From Citrobacter sp. Res13-Sevr-PEB04-36 (lineage in GTDB: Bacteria; Pseudomonadota; Gammaproteobacteria; Enterobacterales; Enterobacteriaceae): 64,000 bases of DNA. The notes beneath the pieces are model-generated. The model was given only the letters and a program-made list of their open reading frames with translations. It did no database searches and had not been told where the DNA came from. The stretch's first letter is position 1. Each line of letters starts with the position of its first letter. Below are positions 9,634-19,982 of the stretch, in pieces. The translations under genes and the position numbers were made by a program. The stretch is from contig NZ_JADABY010000006.1 of the NCBI RefSeq assembly GCF_015672735.1, positions 62,001 to 126,000 of the forward strand. Direction: 5' to 3'.

Positions 9634-11222
9634 TTATTGCCCGCTCTGCGTCAGTATGGCGGGCGACCGCTGAACCCAGTGCATGAACTCCTGCGGCGGT
9701 AATGCTTTCGCAAAGTACCACCCCTGGCAGTACTGTACACCACGCTCGAGCAGCCAGCTGATTTGCTCAGCCGTTTCTACCCCTTCTGCAATTGTCTTCA
9801 GGTGTAAACTTTGCGCCATTTCGATGATATGTTCGGCAATCATGTGGCTGGTGCTGTTGGTAGCCAACGTGCTGATAAATGATTTATCGATCTTCAGAAT
9901 ATCGACATTTAACGAAGACAGATTGTGCAGATTGGAATATCCGGTACCAAAATCATCAAATGCGACTTCATAACCCGCCTGACGAAATGCCTGAATGACT
10001 GGGGTCATCTTCTGCAGATCAATAAACCCGCGCTCGGTCACTTCCACTTTAATTTGCTGTGAACGTACGGAGTAGTCTCGTGATTTTTCAGCAATCATCG
10101 CAATCAGCCGGGATGAATGAAAGTCAGAAGCGGAGAGGTTTATTGAGACGTAAAGCTGAGGGTGCGCCGACAGAAAATAGCCCAGATCGTTGAATACTTC
10201 TTCAACCACGTAATCCGTTACCTGTTCAATCATCCCTTCCTTCTCAGCCAGCGGAATAAATTCTGTCGGGCTCATAACCTCGCCTTTGCAACCGGGCCAT
10301 CGCAGTAGCGCTTCAGCCCCGACGCATTTTCCATTTTTGATATCAATGATCGGCTGGTAATGCAGGCAAAGCTGGCGTTTTTTGATCGCGCGTTTTAGCA
10401 AACGGCGAGGAGAATAGTATTGTTGCCGTGTACGCCACCACAAGAGCAGCATCAGGATGCTACAAATCACGCCGAAAGGGAGCGTCAACGTGGCTTGATG
10501 ATAGAAATTCTGAAGTACGCGATCGCCCGTGGTCGACACAATAATTGCAATTGGCCGCTTTTCTGAACGAACGATGGTATAAAAGCGATCGCCCTGCTGG
10601 AACGTAGAGGCTTCACCGCGTATACCAGCGGTAATAATTGCGCAACGTTTGCGCCTTCACTGGCAGAGAAAAAGCTATCCGTTACCGTATCATAGACACC
10701 CCAGGCGAGATCCGGGTCATCAGACATGACCTCGCTATAGGATAAAGGGTTGATGACGACAACATAGTTTCCTCTTTGCATATACGTCATTCTGTAGCCA
10801 GAAAAAAACGGCGTATCGCGATAGTAATAGATGGAGATGTCCGGAGTCCGCTTATAGTCAGCGGTAGGCATAATATATGAGACTGACGGCACCATCGACG
10901 TGGAGCACAAAAAATGATCAGCCTGCGCATAAATGAGATCGCTAATATATAAACGCCCACGAATAATATTCAACATACTTTTTTGATGCGCCGGGCTACA
11001 TATCTTCCCTTGATACAGTTGCGCCATATCACGCGCGAGATCGGCTTGCTGGATCACCAGTTCCGTTTTATTGAGAGCCAATTGAGCAAAAGTGCGGAGT
11101 TGATTGCGAGTTTCGGACATCGCCCTGACGTGAGCAAACCATAACGCTAATACTACGGGGAGTAATACCACCGTTAACGTTCCGAGGAGTCTCAGCGTCT
11201 TACGTCGCGCACTGTGAGTCAT
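9634..11222 (-). pseudogene. pdeC: c-di-GMP phosphodiesterase PdeC (YjcC), frameshifted
   Basis: The N-terminal part (11222 to about 10645) reads a membrane helix (residues 12-30), then the periplasmic CSS-motif domain with KICSPAHQ and HFLCSTSM, the redox-sensing cysteines of PdeC-type enzymes. From about 10640 the homology moves to another frame (ASTFQQGDRFYTIVRSEKRP, then a second membrane helix and the EAL domain with EALLRWP, SINLSASDF, DDFGTGYSNL, EGVE). A single missing A in the run near 10638-10645 explains this. With that base restored the protein would be about 528 residues, matching E. coli PdeC. As read, the periplasmic sensor is separated from the catalytic domain. Either a real null allele or a sequencing error; the C-terminal part cannot be made from an obvious start. 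Confidence 0.88.
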
Positions 11223-11277
11223 ATCAACCCTATTTCCCTGTATCGTATATGCCAGTACCTATCAAGGCAGGATGCTA

Positions 11278-11542
11278 TTTACCCTAAATAATTCAGGTTG
11301 CAGGACAAAACGCACCGCGTTTTGAACAGCGCTTGCACTGGCCCCGGAGGGGTGAGGCCTTTAGGCCAAATCACGCGGCAAGGGAGTGACAAATTCGTCA
11401 GGAACGAATTTGACCAGCTCAAGGCTGGCCTCCGGTGAGGGACATGAATGTCCCTCATTAATCCCCAGGAGCTTACTAAAGTAAGTGACTGAGGAGAACA
11501 AGCGCAGCCAACGCACATGCAACTTGAAGTATGACGGGTATA
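11278..11542. repeat. ERIC element carrying two about 70-bp insertions
   Basis: Both ERIC termini (TACCCTAAATAATTC and AACTTGAAGTATGACGGGTA) and the core (AATCCCCAGGAGC, AGTAAGTGACTG, AGCCAACGCACATGC) are present, but the element is about 265 rather than 127 bp. The excess is two inserts of roughly 70 bases separated by the ERIC piece GCGGCAAGGGAGTGA. The first begins with hairpin CAAAACGC/GCGTTTTG, the second with CAAATTCG/CGAATTTG, and the second also holds GAGGGACAT/ATGTCCCTC. Confidence 0.9.
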
Positions 11543-12034
11543 AACGCCGGCTAGTTAAGTTGCATGAATCTATCAACATTAGCAACCGCCGTCTCTATGT
11601 AAAAGTCTGATAATAGTGGATGACGATATTCTTTTTCCGTAAGGCAAACTTAAAGTTAAGCTTATTTTAAAATAGCACACTCCAAAAGTCGTAATGTTTT
11701 ATACGCGCTATACTGGCTCCGCATAAAAGATTCATTAATTTTTTTAAAGATTAATTTAGGATAAAGATAACAAGCAGTGTAAATACACCTTCAATTACGG
11801 ATAATTCATTATCTGTTTACGCCCTTATAACCACACAATAATAAAGGAAATAAATCAACAAAAATAGCGCCCTGAACTGGTGAACAAACGAGCAGATGTG
11901 ATATAGTTCACAAAAACAATGTAACAGAAACAGTGTTTCATTGATGAGTATACCCTCCGATAGCCAGAGTGCCACACCTGTTGTGAACACCCCCGTGCTG
12001 TCCTGAGTATCAAGACTTTCTGAGGACGTTTTTC
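11543..12034. other. Intergenic region with a consensus CRP box
   Basis: No coding sequence is seen in these 490 bases. The stretch is AT-rich and contains a perfect CRP-type palindrome TGTGATATAGTTCACA (11897-11912), 120 bases before yjcB. A promoter-like GCTATACT near 11708 is also present. The last 60 bases before yjcB are GC-richer and hold the ribosome-site region TTTCTGAGGACG. Confidence 0.55.
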
Positions 12035-12316
12035 ATGGCAACAATAACAACTGGCGTAGTTCTTCTGCGGTGGCAACTGCTGAGCGCGGTGCTGATGTTT
12101 TTAGCCAGCACGCTCAATATCCGTTTTCGTAAATCAGATTATATTGGCCTGGCCGTCATCAGTAGCGGTTTAGGGTTGGTTTTTGCCTGCTGGTTTGCAA
12201 CGGGATTGCTCGGCATCACCCTGATGGACGTATCCACTATCTGGAATAATATCCAATCTGTAATGGTAGAAGTAATGAGCCATACACCGCCAGACTGGCC
12301 GATGGTGTTGAACTGA
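12035..12316 (+). CDS. yjcB: YjcB, small inner-membrane protein
   Basis: 93 residues, co-linear with E. coli YjcB. Two or three hydrophobic segments (VVLLRWQLLSAVLMFLAS, YIGLAVISSGLGLVFACWF, and the adjoining TGLLGITLM) predict a small inner-membrane protein with a short cytoplasmic tail ending PPDWPMVLN. Function is not known. Start at ATG 12035 after GAGGACG. Convergent with ssb, sharing a bidirectional terminator at 12332-12357. An upstream CRP box (11897-11912) suggests carbon control, unproven. Confidence 0.93.
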   Translation: MATITTGVVLLRWQLLSAVLMFLASTLNIRFRKSDYIGLAVISSGLGLVFACWFATGLLGITLMDVSTIWNNIQSVMVEVMSHTPPDWPMVLN

Positions 12317-12331
12317 TAAGAAGACGGAACG

Positions 12332-12357
12332 GGATTACCCCGATACTGGGGTAATCC
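12332..12357. terminator. Bidirectional terminator between yjcB and ssb
   Basis: Perfect 10-bp stem GGATTACCCC/GGGGTAATCC with a 6-base loop GATACT, followed by TAATTT on the plus strand and preceded by CCGTTCC; lies between the two convergent stops. Confidence 0.85.
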
Positions 12358-12382
12358 TAATTTACTGAGGAACGCAGAAGGA

Positions 12383-12916
12383 TTAGAACGGAATATCGTC
12401 GTCAAAGTCCATCGGCGGTTCATTAGACGGCGCTGCCGGAGCAGACTGCTGCGGACGAGACTGCGCACCACCGCTGAACTGGTTGCCACCCTGCGGCTGC
12501 TGAGGCTGACCCCAACCACCCTGCTGACCGCCACCTGCATTACCCCCTGCCGGTGCACCGCCGCCTTGACGACCACCCAGCATTTGCATGGTGCCACCGA
12601 CGTTCACAACAACTTCAGTGGTGTACTTCTCAACACCAGACTGATCGGTCCATTTGCGGGTACGCAGCTGACCTTCAATGTAGACCTGAGAACCTTTACG
12701 CAGATATTCGCTGGCCACTTCTGCCAGTTTGCCAAACAGCACAACACGGTGCCATTCAGTCTGCTCTTTCATCTCACCGGTCGCTTTATCACGCCAGGAT
12801 TCGGAAGTAGCCAGCGTAATGTTGGCAACTGCGCCACCATTCGGCATATAGCGTACTTCCGGGTCCTGGCCCAGATTACCGACGAGAATCACCTTGTTTA
12901 CGCCTCTGCTGGCCAT
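12383..12916 (-). CDS. ssb: Single-stranded DNA-binding protein Ssb
   Basis: 177 residues. N-terminal OB fold (1-112: [51 protein letters not shown]), then a Gly/Gln/Pro-rich disordered linker (113-165), then the acidic tip DFDDDIPF that docks RecQ, PriA, Exo I and other partners. It tetramerises on single-stranded DNA in replication, repair and recombination. Divergent from uvrA; the LexA site at 13067-13082 lies in the shared intergenic region, so part of its expression should be SOS-responsive. Confidence 0.98.
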   Translation of the reverse strand: MASRGVNKVILVGNLGQDPEVRYMPNGGAVANITLATSESWRDKATGEMKEQTEWHRVVLFGKLAEVASEYLRKGSQVYIEGQLRTRKWTDQSGVEKYTTEVVVNVGGTMQMLGGRQGGGAPAGGNAGGGQQGGWGQPQQPQGGNQFSGGAQSRPQQSAPAAPSNEPPMDFDDDIPF

Positions 12917-13066
12917 GATCGTGTCTCCTGAAAAACGTTTCTTAATAAGTGTAAGCGCGGGATTGTAGCATTTCCAATAGCGCTTTTACTACGTTGCGAG
13001 ATGGATTCCAGTAAACAACTCCAGCCAGACATTGTTGCACAGACACCTGCGTTTTGCATTCCAATA

Positions 13067-13082
13067 CTGTATATCCATTCAG
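13067..13082. promoter_or_regulatory. LexA (SOS) box in the ssb-uvrA intergenic region
   Basis: CTGTATATCCATTCAG matches the LexA consensus CTGT-N8-ACAG in both half sites except one position and is in the same place as the known E. coli uvrA SOS box, 86 bases before the uvrA start. Confidence 0.93.
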
Positions 13083-13167
13083 GTCAGGTTGTGTCATAAT
13101 TAACCGTTTGTGATCGCCGGTAGCACCATGCAGCCAGGCAAAAAAGCGTTTAATCCGGGAAAGATGA

Positions 13168-15990
13168 ATGGATAAGATCGAAGTTCGGGGCGCCCGCACC
13201 CATAATCTCAAAAACATCAACCTCGTCATCCCGCGCGACAAGCTGATTGTCGTGACCGGGCTTTCGGGCTCAGGCAAATCCTCGTTGGCTTTCGACACCT
13301 TGTATGCCGAAGGACAGCGTCGTTACGTTGAATCGCTTTCCGCGTATGCGCGTCAGTTCCTGTCGCTGATGGAAAAACCGGATGTCGATCACATTGAGGG
13401 GCTCTCTCCTGCCATCTCAATTGAACAAAAATCGACATCCCATAACCCGCGATCCACGGTAGGTACCATTACTGAAATCCACGATTACCTGCGCCTGCTA
13501 TTTGCCCGCGTAGGTGAGCCGCGCTGTCCGGATCACGACGTACCACTGGCCGCACAGACCGTCAGCCAGATGGTGGACAATGTGCTGTCGCAGCCGGAAG
13601 GCAAGCGCCTGATGCTGCTGGCACCGATCATCAAAGAGCGCAAAGGCGAACACACCAAAACGCTGGAGAACCTGGCAAGTCAGGGTTACATCCGCGCCCG
13701 TATTGACGGTGAAGTGTGCGACCTGTCCGATCCACCAAAGCTGGAGCTGCAAAAGAAACACACCATTGAAGTGGTGATTGACCGATTTAAGGTCCGTGAC
13801 GATCTGTCGCAGCGTCTGGCGGAGTCCTTTGAAACCGCGCTGGATCTCTCCGGCGGTACAGCGGTCGTCTCCGATATGGACAACCCGAAAGCAGAAGAGC
13901 TGCTTTTCTCCGCCAACTTCGCCTGCCCGATTTGCGGCTACAGCATGCGCGAGCTGGAACCCCGCCTGTTCTCGTTCAACAACCCGGCGGGCGCGTGTCC
14001 AACCTGCGACGGTCTCGGCGTACAGCAGTATTTCGATCCTGACCGCGTGATCCAAAATCCGGAGCTGTCGCTGGCTGGCGGCGCTATCCGTGGCTGGGAT
14101 CGCCGTAACTTCTATTACTTCCAGATGCTTAAGTCACTGGCGGAGCATTACCAGTTTGACATAGAGGCCCCATGGGCCAGCCTGAACCCAACGGTGCATA
14201 AAGTGGTGCTGTACGGTTCCGGCAAAGAAAATATCGAATTCAAATATATGAACGACCGCGGCGATACTTCCGTACGTCGACACCCGTTTGAAGGCGTGCT
14301 GCACAATATGGAACGTCGTTATAAAGAGACGGAATCCAGTGCGGTACGCGAAGAGCTATCGAAGTTCATCAGCAACCGACCGTGCGCCAGCTGTGAAGGC
14401 ACTCGCCTGCGTCGTGAAGCGCGCCACGTGTTCGTTGAGAACACGCCACTGCCCGCCATTTCAGATATGAGCATCGGTCATGCAATGGATTTCTTCAACA
14501 ATCTCAAGCTTGCCGGTCAACGGGCGAAGATTGCGGAGAAAATTCTTAAAGAGATTGGCGATCGTCTGAAGTTCCTGGTTAACGTCGGTCTGAACTACCT
14601 GACGCTGTCACGCTCTGCCGAAACGCTCTCCGGCGGTGAGGCCCAGCGTATCCGTCTGGCAAGCCAGATTGGTGCTGGCCTGGTTGGCGTAATGTACGTA
14701 CTGGATGAACCGTCTATCGGGCTGCACCAGCGCGATAACGAGCGCTTGCTGGGTACGCTTATCCATCTGCGTAATCTGGGTAATACCGTGATTGTGGTTG
14801 AGCACGATGAAGATGCGATTCGCGCCGCTGACCACGTGATCGACATCGGCCCGGGTGCTGGCGTCCACGGTGGACAGGTGGTGGCGGAAGGCACACTCGA
14901 CGACATCATGGCGGTACCTGAGTCACTCACTGGCCAGTACATGAGCGGCAAGCGCAAAATTGAAGTGCCTAAACAACGCGTGCCCGCTAACCCGGAAAAA
15001 GTGCTGAAGCTCACCGGCGCGCGCGGCAACAACCTGAAAGATGTCACCCTGACGCTGCCGGTTGGCCTGTTTACCTGTATTACCGGCGTATCGGGTTCCG
15101 GTAAATCGACGCTGATTAACGACACGCTGTTCCCGATTGCCCAGACCCAACTCAACGGCGCCACGCTGGCCGAGCCGGCACCTTATCGCGACATTCAGGG
15201 GCTGGAGCATTTCGATAAGGTTATCGACATCGACCAGAGCCCCATTGGTCGTACGCCACGTTCCAACCCGGCAACCTATACCGGCGTATTTACCCCCGTC
15301 CGCGAACTGTTTGCTGGCGTGCCGGAATCACGTGCGCGCGGCTACACGCCGGGGCGCTTCAGCTTTAACGTGCGCGGTGGACGTTGCGAAGCCTGCCAGG
15401 GCGACGGCGTGATCAAAGTCGAGATGCACTTCCTGCCGGATATCTACGTACCGTGCGACCAGTGCAAAGGCAAGCGCTATAACCGCGAAACGCTGGAGAT
15501 TAAGTACAAGGGCAAGACTATCCACGAAGTTCTGGATATGACCATTGAAGAGGCTCGCGAGTTCTTTGATGCCGTTCCGGCGCTGGCGCGTAAGCTGCAA
15601 ACTCTGATGGACGTAGGTCTGACCTACATTCGTCTGGGGCAGTCCGCAACGACCCTGTCCGGCGGTGAGGCCCAGCGCGTGAAGCTGGCGCGTGAGCTGT
15701 CAAAACGCGGTACCGGACAAACGCTGTACATTCTCGATGAGCCGACCACCGGTCTGCACTTTGCGGATATTCAGCAGTTGCTGGACGTGCTGCACCAGCT
15801 CAGGGATCAGGGCAACACTATCGTGGTCATTGAGCATAATCTGGATGTAATTAAAACGGCTGACTGGATTGTCGATCTCGGCCCGGAAGGCGGTAGTGGC
15901 GGAGGAGAAATCCTGGTTGCCGGTACGCCGGAAACGGTCGCTGAGTGTGAAACCTCACACACCGCCCGCTTCCTCAAACCACTGCTGTAG
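13168..15990 (+). CDS. uvrA: UvrABC excinuclease ATPase subunit UvrA
   Basis: 940 residues, full length. Two ABC ATPase modules: Walker [15 protein letters not shown] (about 31-44) and [14 protein letters not shown] (about 640-653); signatures [12 protein letters not shown] and [12 protein letters not shown]; Walker [11 protein letters not shown] and [10 protein letters not shown]. Zinc modules are CPICGY...CPTC (about 253-280) and CEACQGD...CDQCKGK (about 740-766). The dimer scans DNA with UvrB for bulky lesions in nucleotide excision repair. LexA-controlled through the box at 13067-13082. Followed by a REP pair. Confidence 0.99.
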   Translation: MDKIEVRGARTHNLKNINLVIPRDKLIVVTGLSGSGKSSLAFDTLYAEGQRRYVESLSAYARQFLSLMEKPDVDHIEGLSPAISIEQKSTSHNPRSTVGTITEIHDYLRLLFARVGEPRCPDHDVPLAAQTVSQMVDNVLSQPEGKRLMLLAPIIKERKGEHTKTLENLASQGYIRARIDGEVCDLSDPPKLELQKKHTIEVVIDRFKVRDDLSQRLAESFETALDLSGGTAVVSDMDNPKAEELLFSANFACPICGYSMRELEPRLFSFNNPAGACPTCDGLGVQQYFDPDRVIQNPELSLAGGAIRGWDRRNFYYFQMLKSLAEHYQFDIEAPWASLNPTVHKVVLYGSGKENIEFKYMNDRGDTSVRRHPFEGVLHNMERRYKETESSAVREELSKFISNRPCASCEGTRLRREARHVFVENTPLPAISDMSIGHAMDFFNNLKLAGQRAKIAEKILKEIGDRLKFLVNVGLNYLTLSRSAETLSGGEAQRIRLASQIGAGLVGVMYVLDEPSIGLHQRDNERLLGTLIHLRNLGNTVIVVEHDEDAIRAADHVIDIGPGAGVHGGQVVAEGTLDDIMAVPESLTGQYMSGKRKIEVPKQRVPANPEKVLKLTGARGNNLKDVTLTLPVGLFTCITGVSGSGKSTLINDTLFPIAQTQLNGATLAEPAPYRDIQGLEHFDKVIDIDQSPIGRTPRSNPATYTGVFTPVRELFAGVPESRARGYTPGRFSFNVRGGRCEACQGDGVIKVEMHFLPDIYVPCDQCKGKRYNRETLEIKYKGKTIHEVLDMTIEEAREFFDAVPALARKLQTLMDVGLTYIRLGQSATTLSGGEAQRVKLARELSKRGTGQTLYILDEPTTGLHFADIQQLLDVLHQLRDQGNTIVVIEHNLDVIKTADWIVDLGPEGGSGGGEILVAGTPETVAECETSHTARFLKPLL

Positions 15991-15998
15991 TTACTCAT

Positions 15999-16080
15999 GC
16001 CCGATGGCGCAAGCTATCGGGCCTACAGGATAGACGTATTGGCTTGTAGGCCCGATAAGGCGCTTGCGCTGTATCCGGCA
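15999..16080. repeat. REP pair downstream of uvrA
   Basis: GCCCGATGGCGCAAGC/TATCGGGC and GTAGGCCCGATAAGGCGC/TTGCGCTGTATCCGGC form two inverted REP hairpins between the convergent uvrA and yjbR stops. Confidence 0.88.
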
Positions 16081-16087
16081 AAAAGGC

Positions 16088-16444
16088 TCAAAACTGCGCC
16101 AGCGACCTGCGTTTATCTTCCGGAAGCGTATTGATAGCTTGTTGATAAGAGGCGTCCACCAGATAGTAAATTTGTGAATCCGGCAGCGAGCCATCCAGAT
16201 ACACCGTACTCCAGTGCGCTTTATTAAGATGCCTGCTTGGCCGCACATCGCTATGCTGCTGGCGCAATAACTCGGCCAATTCAGGGCTGGTTTTCAGCGA
16301 CACCGCAGGGCGCTCTTCCACCTCTTTTACCATCGCAAAAAGCACATCTTCGACTTTAATTTGCGTAGCCTTCCAATCGCTGTGCACGCTCTGTTCGGCA
16401 CCTGTTTTCGCCATGCAGTATTGCAGCAACTCCGAGTTCGTCAT
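16088..16444 (-). CDS. yjbR: YjbR, MmcQ/YjbR-family protein
   Basis: 118 residues from the ATG at 16444 (MTNSELLQYCMAK, after AAGGGGAATAAAG); a 13-codon extension upstream is not conserved. Small alpha/beta protein with the double-wing DNA-binding-like fold of DUF419/MmcQ; the conserved pocket sequence HLNKAHWSTVYLDGSLPD is clear. The biological role is not established. It lies between convergent uvrA and aphA, and probably has its own promoter in the 16445-16571 gap. Confidence 0.93.
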   Translation of the reverse strand: MTNSELLQYCMAKTGAEQSVHSDWKATQIKVEDVLFAMVKEVEERPAVSLKTSPELAELLRQQHSDVRPSRHLNKAHWSTVYLDGSLPDSQIYYLVDASYQQAINTLPEDKRRSLAQF

Positions 16445-16571
16445 CTTTATTCCCCTTACCAGCAACTCGCCTAATGAGAACATCTTTTACTCAGTGTGCA
16501 GCAAGTCTGCCAAAGGTAAAAGTCAGTAACGCAAATTTGTTTAAAAAACCACCAATAAAGAACCTGTACCC

Positions 16572-17285
16572 TCAGTATTCTGAGTTTACAATCACCTCTT
16601 CACCATACGCCCCGGCCTGCGGCAGCGGCTTATAGGTCGAGTTGGAGGCGCGTAAAATGCGAATACCGCGGATCCCAACGTCGCGTGCAGCAGTGATGTC
16701 ATTGTCGGAATCGCCGTAGAACATGCGGATGTTTTTATCCTGCAACCACTGCGTTTTGGTGTTCTGTCCGGCTTTATCACCGGCGAAGATAACCGGATTC
16801 ATGTTGGCTGGTGGAATATGAAAGTTATCGGACAGCGTTTTGGACACCGTTTCAGTTTTTGTCGGGCTACGCCCCGTGACAAAAAAGATGCTGTCGCCGC
16901 GACGAACATGCATATCAATCAACTGACGCGCCACTTCTTTTGGAATACTAAATTCATCCCAGCCGTTGTTCATTTTCTCCCAGAACGCTGGATTCTTCAG
17001 GTAATCCTCATTATCCGGGGAGTAAGTTTTTTTACCACGCCAAAAACCCGGGCTGGAAAAAAGAACGGTGTCATCAATATCGAATCCGACGGCCATCGGC
17101 GGACGTCCGGTCAGGCTATTTTCAATCTGGGCAACAGAGACCCAGTGAACTGGAGACTGCTCAGCGAGTTTTGCAACGTTGGTGCCTGGATTAAGCTGAG
17201 GAGGGGAAGAAACTAAAGCCAGAGCGGAATGATTAAACGTGAATAACAAGCAAACGGCACTGAGTGCCAATGTGATCTTGCGCAT
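16572..17285 (-). CDS. aphA: Class B nonspecific acid phosphatase AphA
   Basis: 237 residues with a cleavable signal peptide ([20 protein letters not shown], mature from about residue 26). HAD-fold (DDDD superfamily) active site [13 protein letters not shown] with the nucleophile and acid aspartates, then [10 protein letters not shown] (motif 2) and [12 protein letters not shown] (motif 4). The periplasmic, magnesium-dependent homotetramer hydrolyses phosphomonoesters and transfers phosphate to nucleosides. Monocistronic; a REP pair lies upstream at 17433-17520. Confidence 0.97.
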   Translation of the reverse strand: MRKITLALSAVCLLFTFNHSALALVSSPPQLNPGTNVAKLAEQSPVHWVSVAQIENSLTGRPPMAVGFDIDDTVLFSSPGFWRGKKTYSPDNEDYLKNPAFWEKMNNGWDEFSIPKEVARQLIDMHVRRGDSIFFVTGRSPTKTETVSKTLSDNFHIPPANMNPVIFAGDKAGQNTKTQWLQDKNIRMFYGDSDNDITAARDVGIRGIRILRASNSTYKPLPQAGAYGEEVIVNSEY

Positions 17286-17432
17286 ATTTTTCCCTAAGTA
17301 GTCAGTTAGTTATCATTTTTTTATTAACAACTGGTCAAAAAACTACCTGACCTTACCCCCTGGGGAAGGTGAAAGGAAGGGGTTTCTCTCGTTTTGTTAC
17401 AGAAAAAGAGGATGATCACACAGAAAAAGCGT

Positions 17433-17520
17433 GCCTGATGGCGCGACGCTTATCAGGCCTACAAACGAAAAATCCAATGCTTTGTAGGCCGGATAAGGCG
17501 TTTACGCCGCCATCCGGCAA
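17433..17520. repeat. REP pair between aphA and tyrB
   Basis: GCCTGATGGCGCGACGC/TTATCAGGC and GTAGGCCGGATAAGGCG/CGCCATCCGGC, in inverted orientation separated by a 20-base linker. Confidence 0.9.
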
Positions 17521-17546
17521 CACTGTGCGAGAAATGACAAATCCGG

Positions 17547-18740
17547 TTACATGACAGCGGCAAACGCTTTTGCCACACGCTGGACGTTACCGTGATTCAA
17601 CCCAGCAACGCACATGCGGCCGCTGGCGATCAGGTAAACCCCGAACTCATCGCGCAGACGATCGACCTGGGCGACACTCAATCCGGTATAGCTGAACATG
17701 CCACGCTGTTGCAGCAGGTAGTCGAAGTTGCGGCCCGGTATCTCGGCATGGAGAACATTGACCAGCTCCTGACGCATCGCCAGGATGCGGGTGCGCATCG
17801 CTTCCACTTCCGCCAGCCAGTTGGCTTTAAGCGCGTCATCGCCCAGTACGGCGGCAACTACCTGCGCCCCAAAGTTAGGCGGGCTGGAGTAGTTCCGACG
17901 CACGGTGGCTTTTAACTGCCCCAGAACACGGCCTGCAGTCTCGGCGTCTTCACACACCACGGAGAGACCGCCAACACGCTCACCGTATAAAGAGAAAATT
18001 TTAGAGAATGAGTTGCTGACCAGGGCGGGTAATCCGGCGCTGGCAATGGCGCGGATCGCATAGGCGTCGTCTTCCATTCCCGCCCCAAAACCCTGATAGG
18101 CAATATCAAGGAATGGGATCAGATCGCGAGCCTGCAGAATCTCAATAACCGCATCCCACTGCGCAGGCGTCAAGTCCGCACCCGTCGGGTTATGGCAGCA
18201 TGGATGCAACAGTACAATGCTGCGTGCGGGTAAAGTCTTTAACGTTGCCAGCAAGTCGTTGACGCGTACGCCGTTGGTCGCGCTGTCATACCAGGGGTAA
18301 GTACTTACTTCGAATCCAGCCCCTTCAAAAATCGCGATGTGGTTTTCCCATGTCGGATCGCTGACCCAGACGCCGGAATCAGGGAAATAACGCTTCAGGA
18401 AATCAGCGCCTACTTTTAGCGCACCTGATCCCCCCAGCGTCTGAATCGTCGCCACGCGCTGTTGCTGGAGAACCGGGTGTTCTGCGCCAAACAGCAGTGG
18501 CGCAATGGTGTGGCGATAGCTGTTCAGACCTTCCATCGGCAAATATAGCGAAGCACCCTGCGGCTTAGCATTGATCCGGGCTTCCGCTTCGGTCACGGCA
18601 TTAAGCTGAGGGATTATCCCGTCTTCGTTGTAATACAGACCGATGCTGAGATTCACTTTGTCACGACGTGAATCTTCCTTGAAGCGCTCCATGAGCGATA
18701 AAATCGGGTCGCCAGCGTAGGCGTCAACTTTTTGAAACAC
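17547..18740 (-). CDS. tyrB: Aromatic amino acid aminotransferase TyrB
   Basis: 397 residues from a GTG start at 18740 ([14 protein letters not shown]), which agrees with E. coli TyrB and is spaced 9 bases from CTGGAG; the ATG 14 codons upstream adds unrelated sequence. Fold-type I PLP enzyme with the Schiff-base lysine in [16 protein letters not shown] and the phosphate and carboxylate contacts [11 protein letters not shown] and [10 protein letters not shown]. Carries out the last transamination to tyrosine, phenylalanine and leucine. TyrR controls it in E. coli, but I could not identify convincing TyrR boxes in the 90-base leader before the REP. Confidence 0.97.
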   Translation of the reverse strand: MFQKVDAYAGDPILSLMERFKEDSRRDKVNLSIGLYYNEDGIIPQLNAVTEAEARINAKPQGASLYLPMEGLNSYRHTIAPLLFGAEHPVLQQQRVATIQTLGGSGALKVGADFLKRYFPDSGVWVSDPTWENHIAIFEGAGFEVSTYPWYDSATNGVRVNDLLATLKTLPARSIVLLHPCCHNPTGADLTPAQWDAVIEILQARDLIPFLDIAYQGFGAGMEDDAYAIRAIASAGLPALVSNSFSKIFSLYGERVGGLSVVCEDAETAGRVLGQLKATVRRNYSSPPNFGAQVVAAVLGDDALKANWLAEVEAMRTRILAMRQELVNVLHAEIPGRNFDYLLQQRGMFSYTGLSVAQVDRLRDEFGVYLIASGRMCVAGLNHGNVQRVAKAFAAVM

Positions 18741-18828
18741 GTGGTGGTTCTCCAGGTTTACAGGCAGGGGATAAGAACACAATAAACCGGAAGCGAGAGA
18801 AGATCGAGAGGATGTTGAGAGGATTATT

Positions 18829-18860
18829 GCCGGATGGCGGCAGAACCGCCTAATCCGGCT
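18829..18860. repeat. Single REP between alr and tyrB
   Basis: GCCGGATGGCGGCAGA with CCGCCTAATCCGGC forms one REP hairpin immediately after the alr stop and in the tyrB upstream region. Confidence 0.85.
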
Positions 18861-18871
18861 GACAACCAGAT

Positions 18872-19951
18872 TCAGTCCACGTACTTCATCGCTACCCTTG
18901 ATGTCAGGCGCGTGATAAGTTCGTAAGCACTTACTTTCGTTATTTCAGCAATGCGTTCAACGGGAAGACCATCGCCCCACAGAATCACCGGCTCACCGGC
19001 TTTCTCCTGTGATTCAGGCCCCAAATCAACACAGATCATGTCCATTGCCACACGACCAACAATCGGTACTTCCCGACCATTGACCAATACCGGCGTGCCG
19101 GACGGCGCCGCCCGCGGATACCCGTCGCCATAGCCCATCGCCACCACGCCCAGACGCGTGTCGCGCTCGCTTTCCCATGTTCCGCCATAGCCAACAGGTT
19201 CGCCCGCTTTGTGTTCGCGCACGGCGATCAGACTGGAGGTGAGTGACATCACCGGCTGGCAGCCAAAATCAGTCCCCATGGAATGGTTCTCCAGCGGCGA
19301 TACGCCATACAAAATCAGCCCCGGACGCGCCCAGTCAAAGTGAGACTGTGGCCACAGCAAAATGCCACCAGACGCGGCAATAGAACGCTGCCCCGGCTTA
19401 CCTTCACAAAAACGATTGAAGATATCGAGCTGCTTTTCCGTCGCGCCACATTCGGGTTCGTCTGCACGTGCAAAGTGGCTGACAATGTTGACCGGCTGAC
19501 GCACGTTTTTACATTGGGTCAAGCGCTGATAAAACGCCTCAGCCTGCTCCGGACGCACGCCCAGACGGTGCATTCCGGTATCGAGCTTCATCCAGACAGT
19601 GACAGGTTCAGCAAGTTCCGCCGCTTCCAGCGCCGCAAGCTGCTCCTCATTGTGCACGGCAGTATGCAGTCGCTGTGCAGAGATGTTCGGCAGATCGGAG
19701 GCATCAAAAAACCCCTCCAACAACAGGATGGGTTGCGTGATCCCACCCGCGCGCAGCCGCAGGGCTTCTTCAAGACGAGCGACACCAAAAGCGTCCGCAT
19801 CAGGGAGCGTTCGCGCGGTCTCTAACAGACCATGGCCGTAAGCGTTCGCTTTCACGACCGCAACCAGTTTACTGGCAGGTGCCAGTTCACGCAGACGTTG
19901 CAGGTTGTGTCGCAGAGCGCGGCGGTTAATGACAACAGTTGCCGCTTGCAT
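18872..19951 (-). CDS. alr: Biosynthetic alanine racemase Alr
   Basis: 359 residues. PLP lysine in [10 protein letters not shown] (Lys34), the catalytic tyrosine region GYGGTWES (Tyr about 255) and the C-terminal beta domain with [12 protein letters not shown]. Interconverts L- and D-alanine for peptidoglycan. Lies 31 bases after dnaB on the same strand, as in E. coli, where dnaB and alr can be co-transcribed. Length is usual for the housekeeping enzyme. Confidence 0.98.
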   Translation of the reverse strand: MQAATVVINRRALRHNLQRLRELAPASKLVAVVKANAYGHGLLETARTLPDADAFGVARLEEALRLRAGGITQPILLLEGFFDASDLPNISAQRLHTAVHNEEQLAALEAAELAEPVTVWMKLDTGMHRLGVRPEQAEAFYQRLTQCKNVRQPVNIVSHFARADEPECGATEKQLDIFNRFCEGKPGQRSIAASGGILLWPQSHFDWARPGLILYGVSPLENHSMGTDFGCQPVMSLTSSLIAVREHKAGEPVGYGGTWESERDTRLGVVAMGYGDGYPRAAPSGTPVLVNGREVPIVGRVAMDMICVDLGPESQEKAGEPVILWGDGLPVERIAEITKVSAYELITRLTSRVAMKYVD

Positions 19952-19982
19952 TTGTGTTCCTTAATAAATGGACGACGGAGCG

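Noticed and set aside
12553-12931. Open frames antisense to ssb and similar shadows in uvrA, dusA, ghxP and malF
   Set aside because: All are explained by codon bias of the real gene on the other strand.
18741-18828. TyrR boxes upstream of tyrB
   Set aside because: TGTAAA occurs once but without a properly spaced TTTACA partner; not strong enough to annotate.
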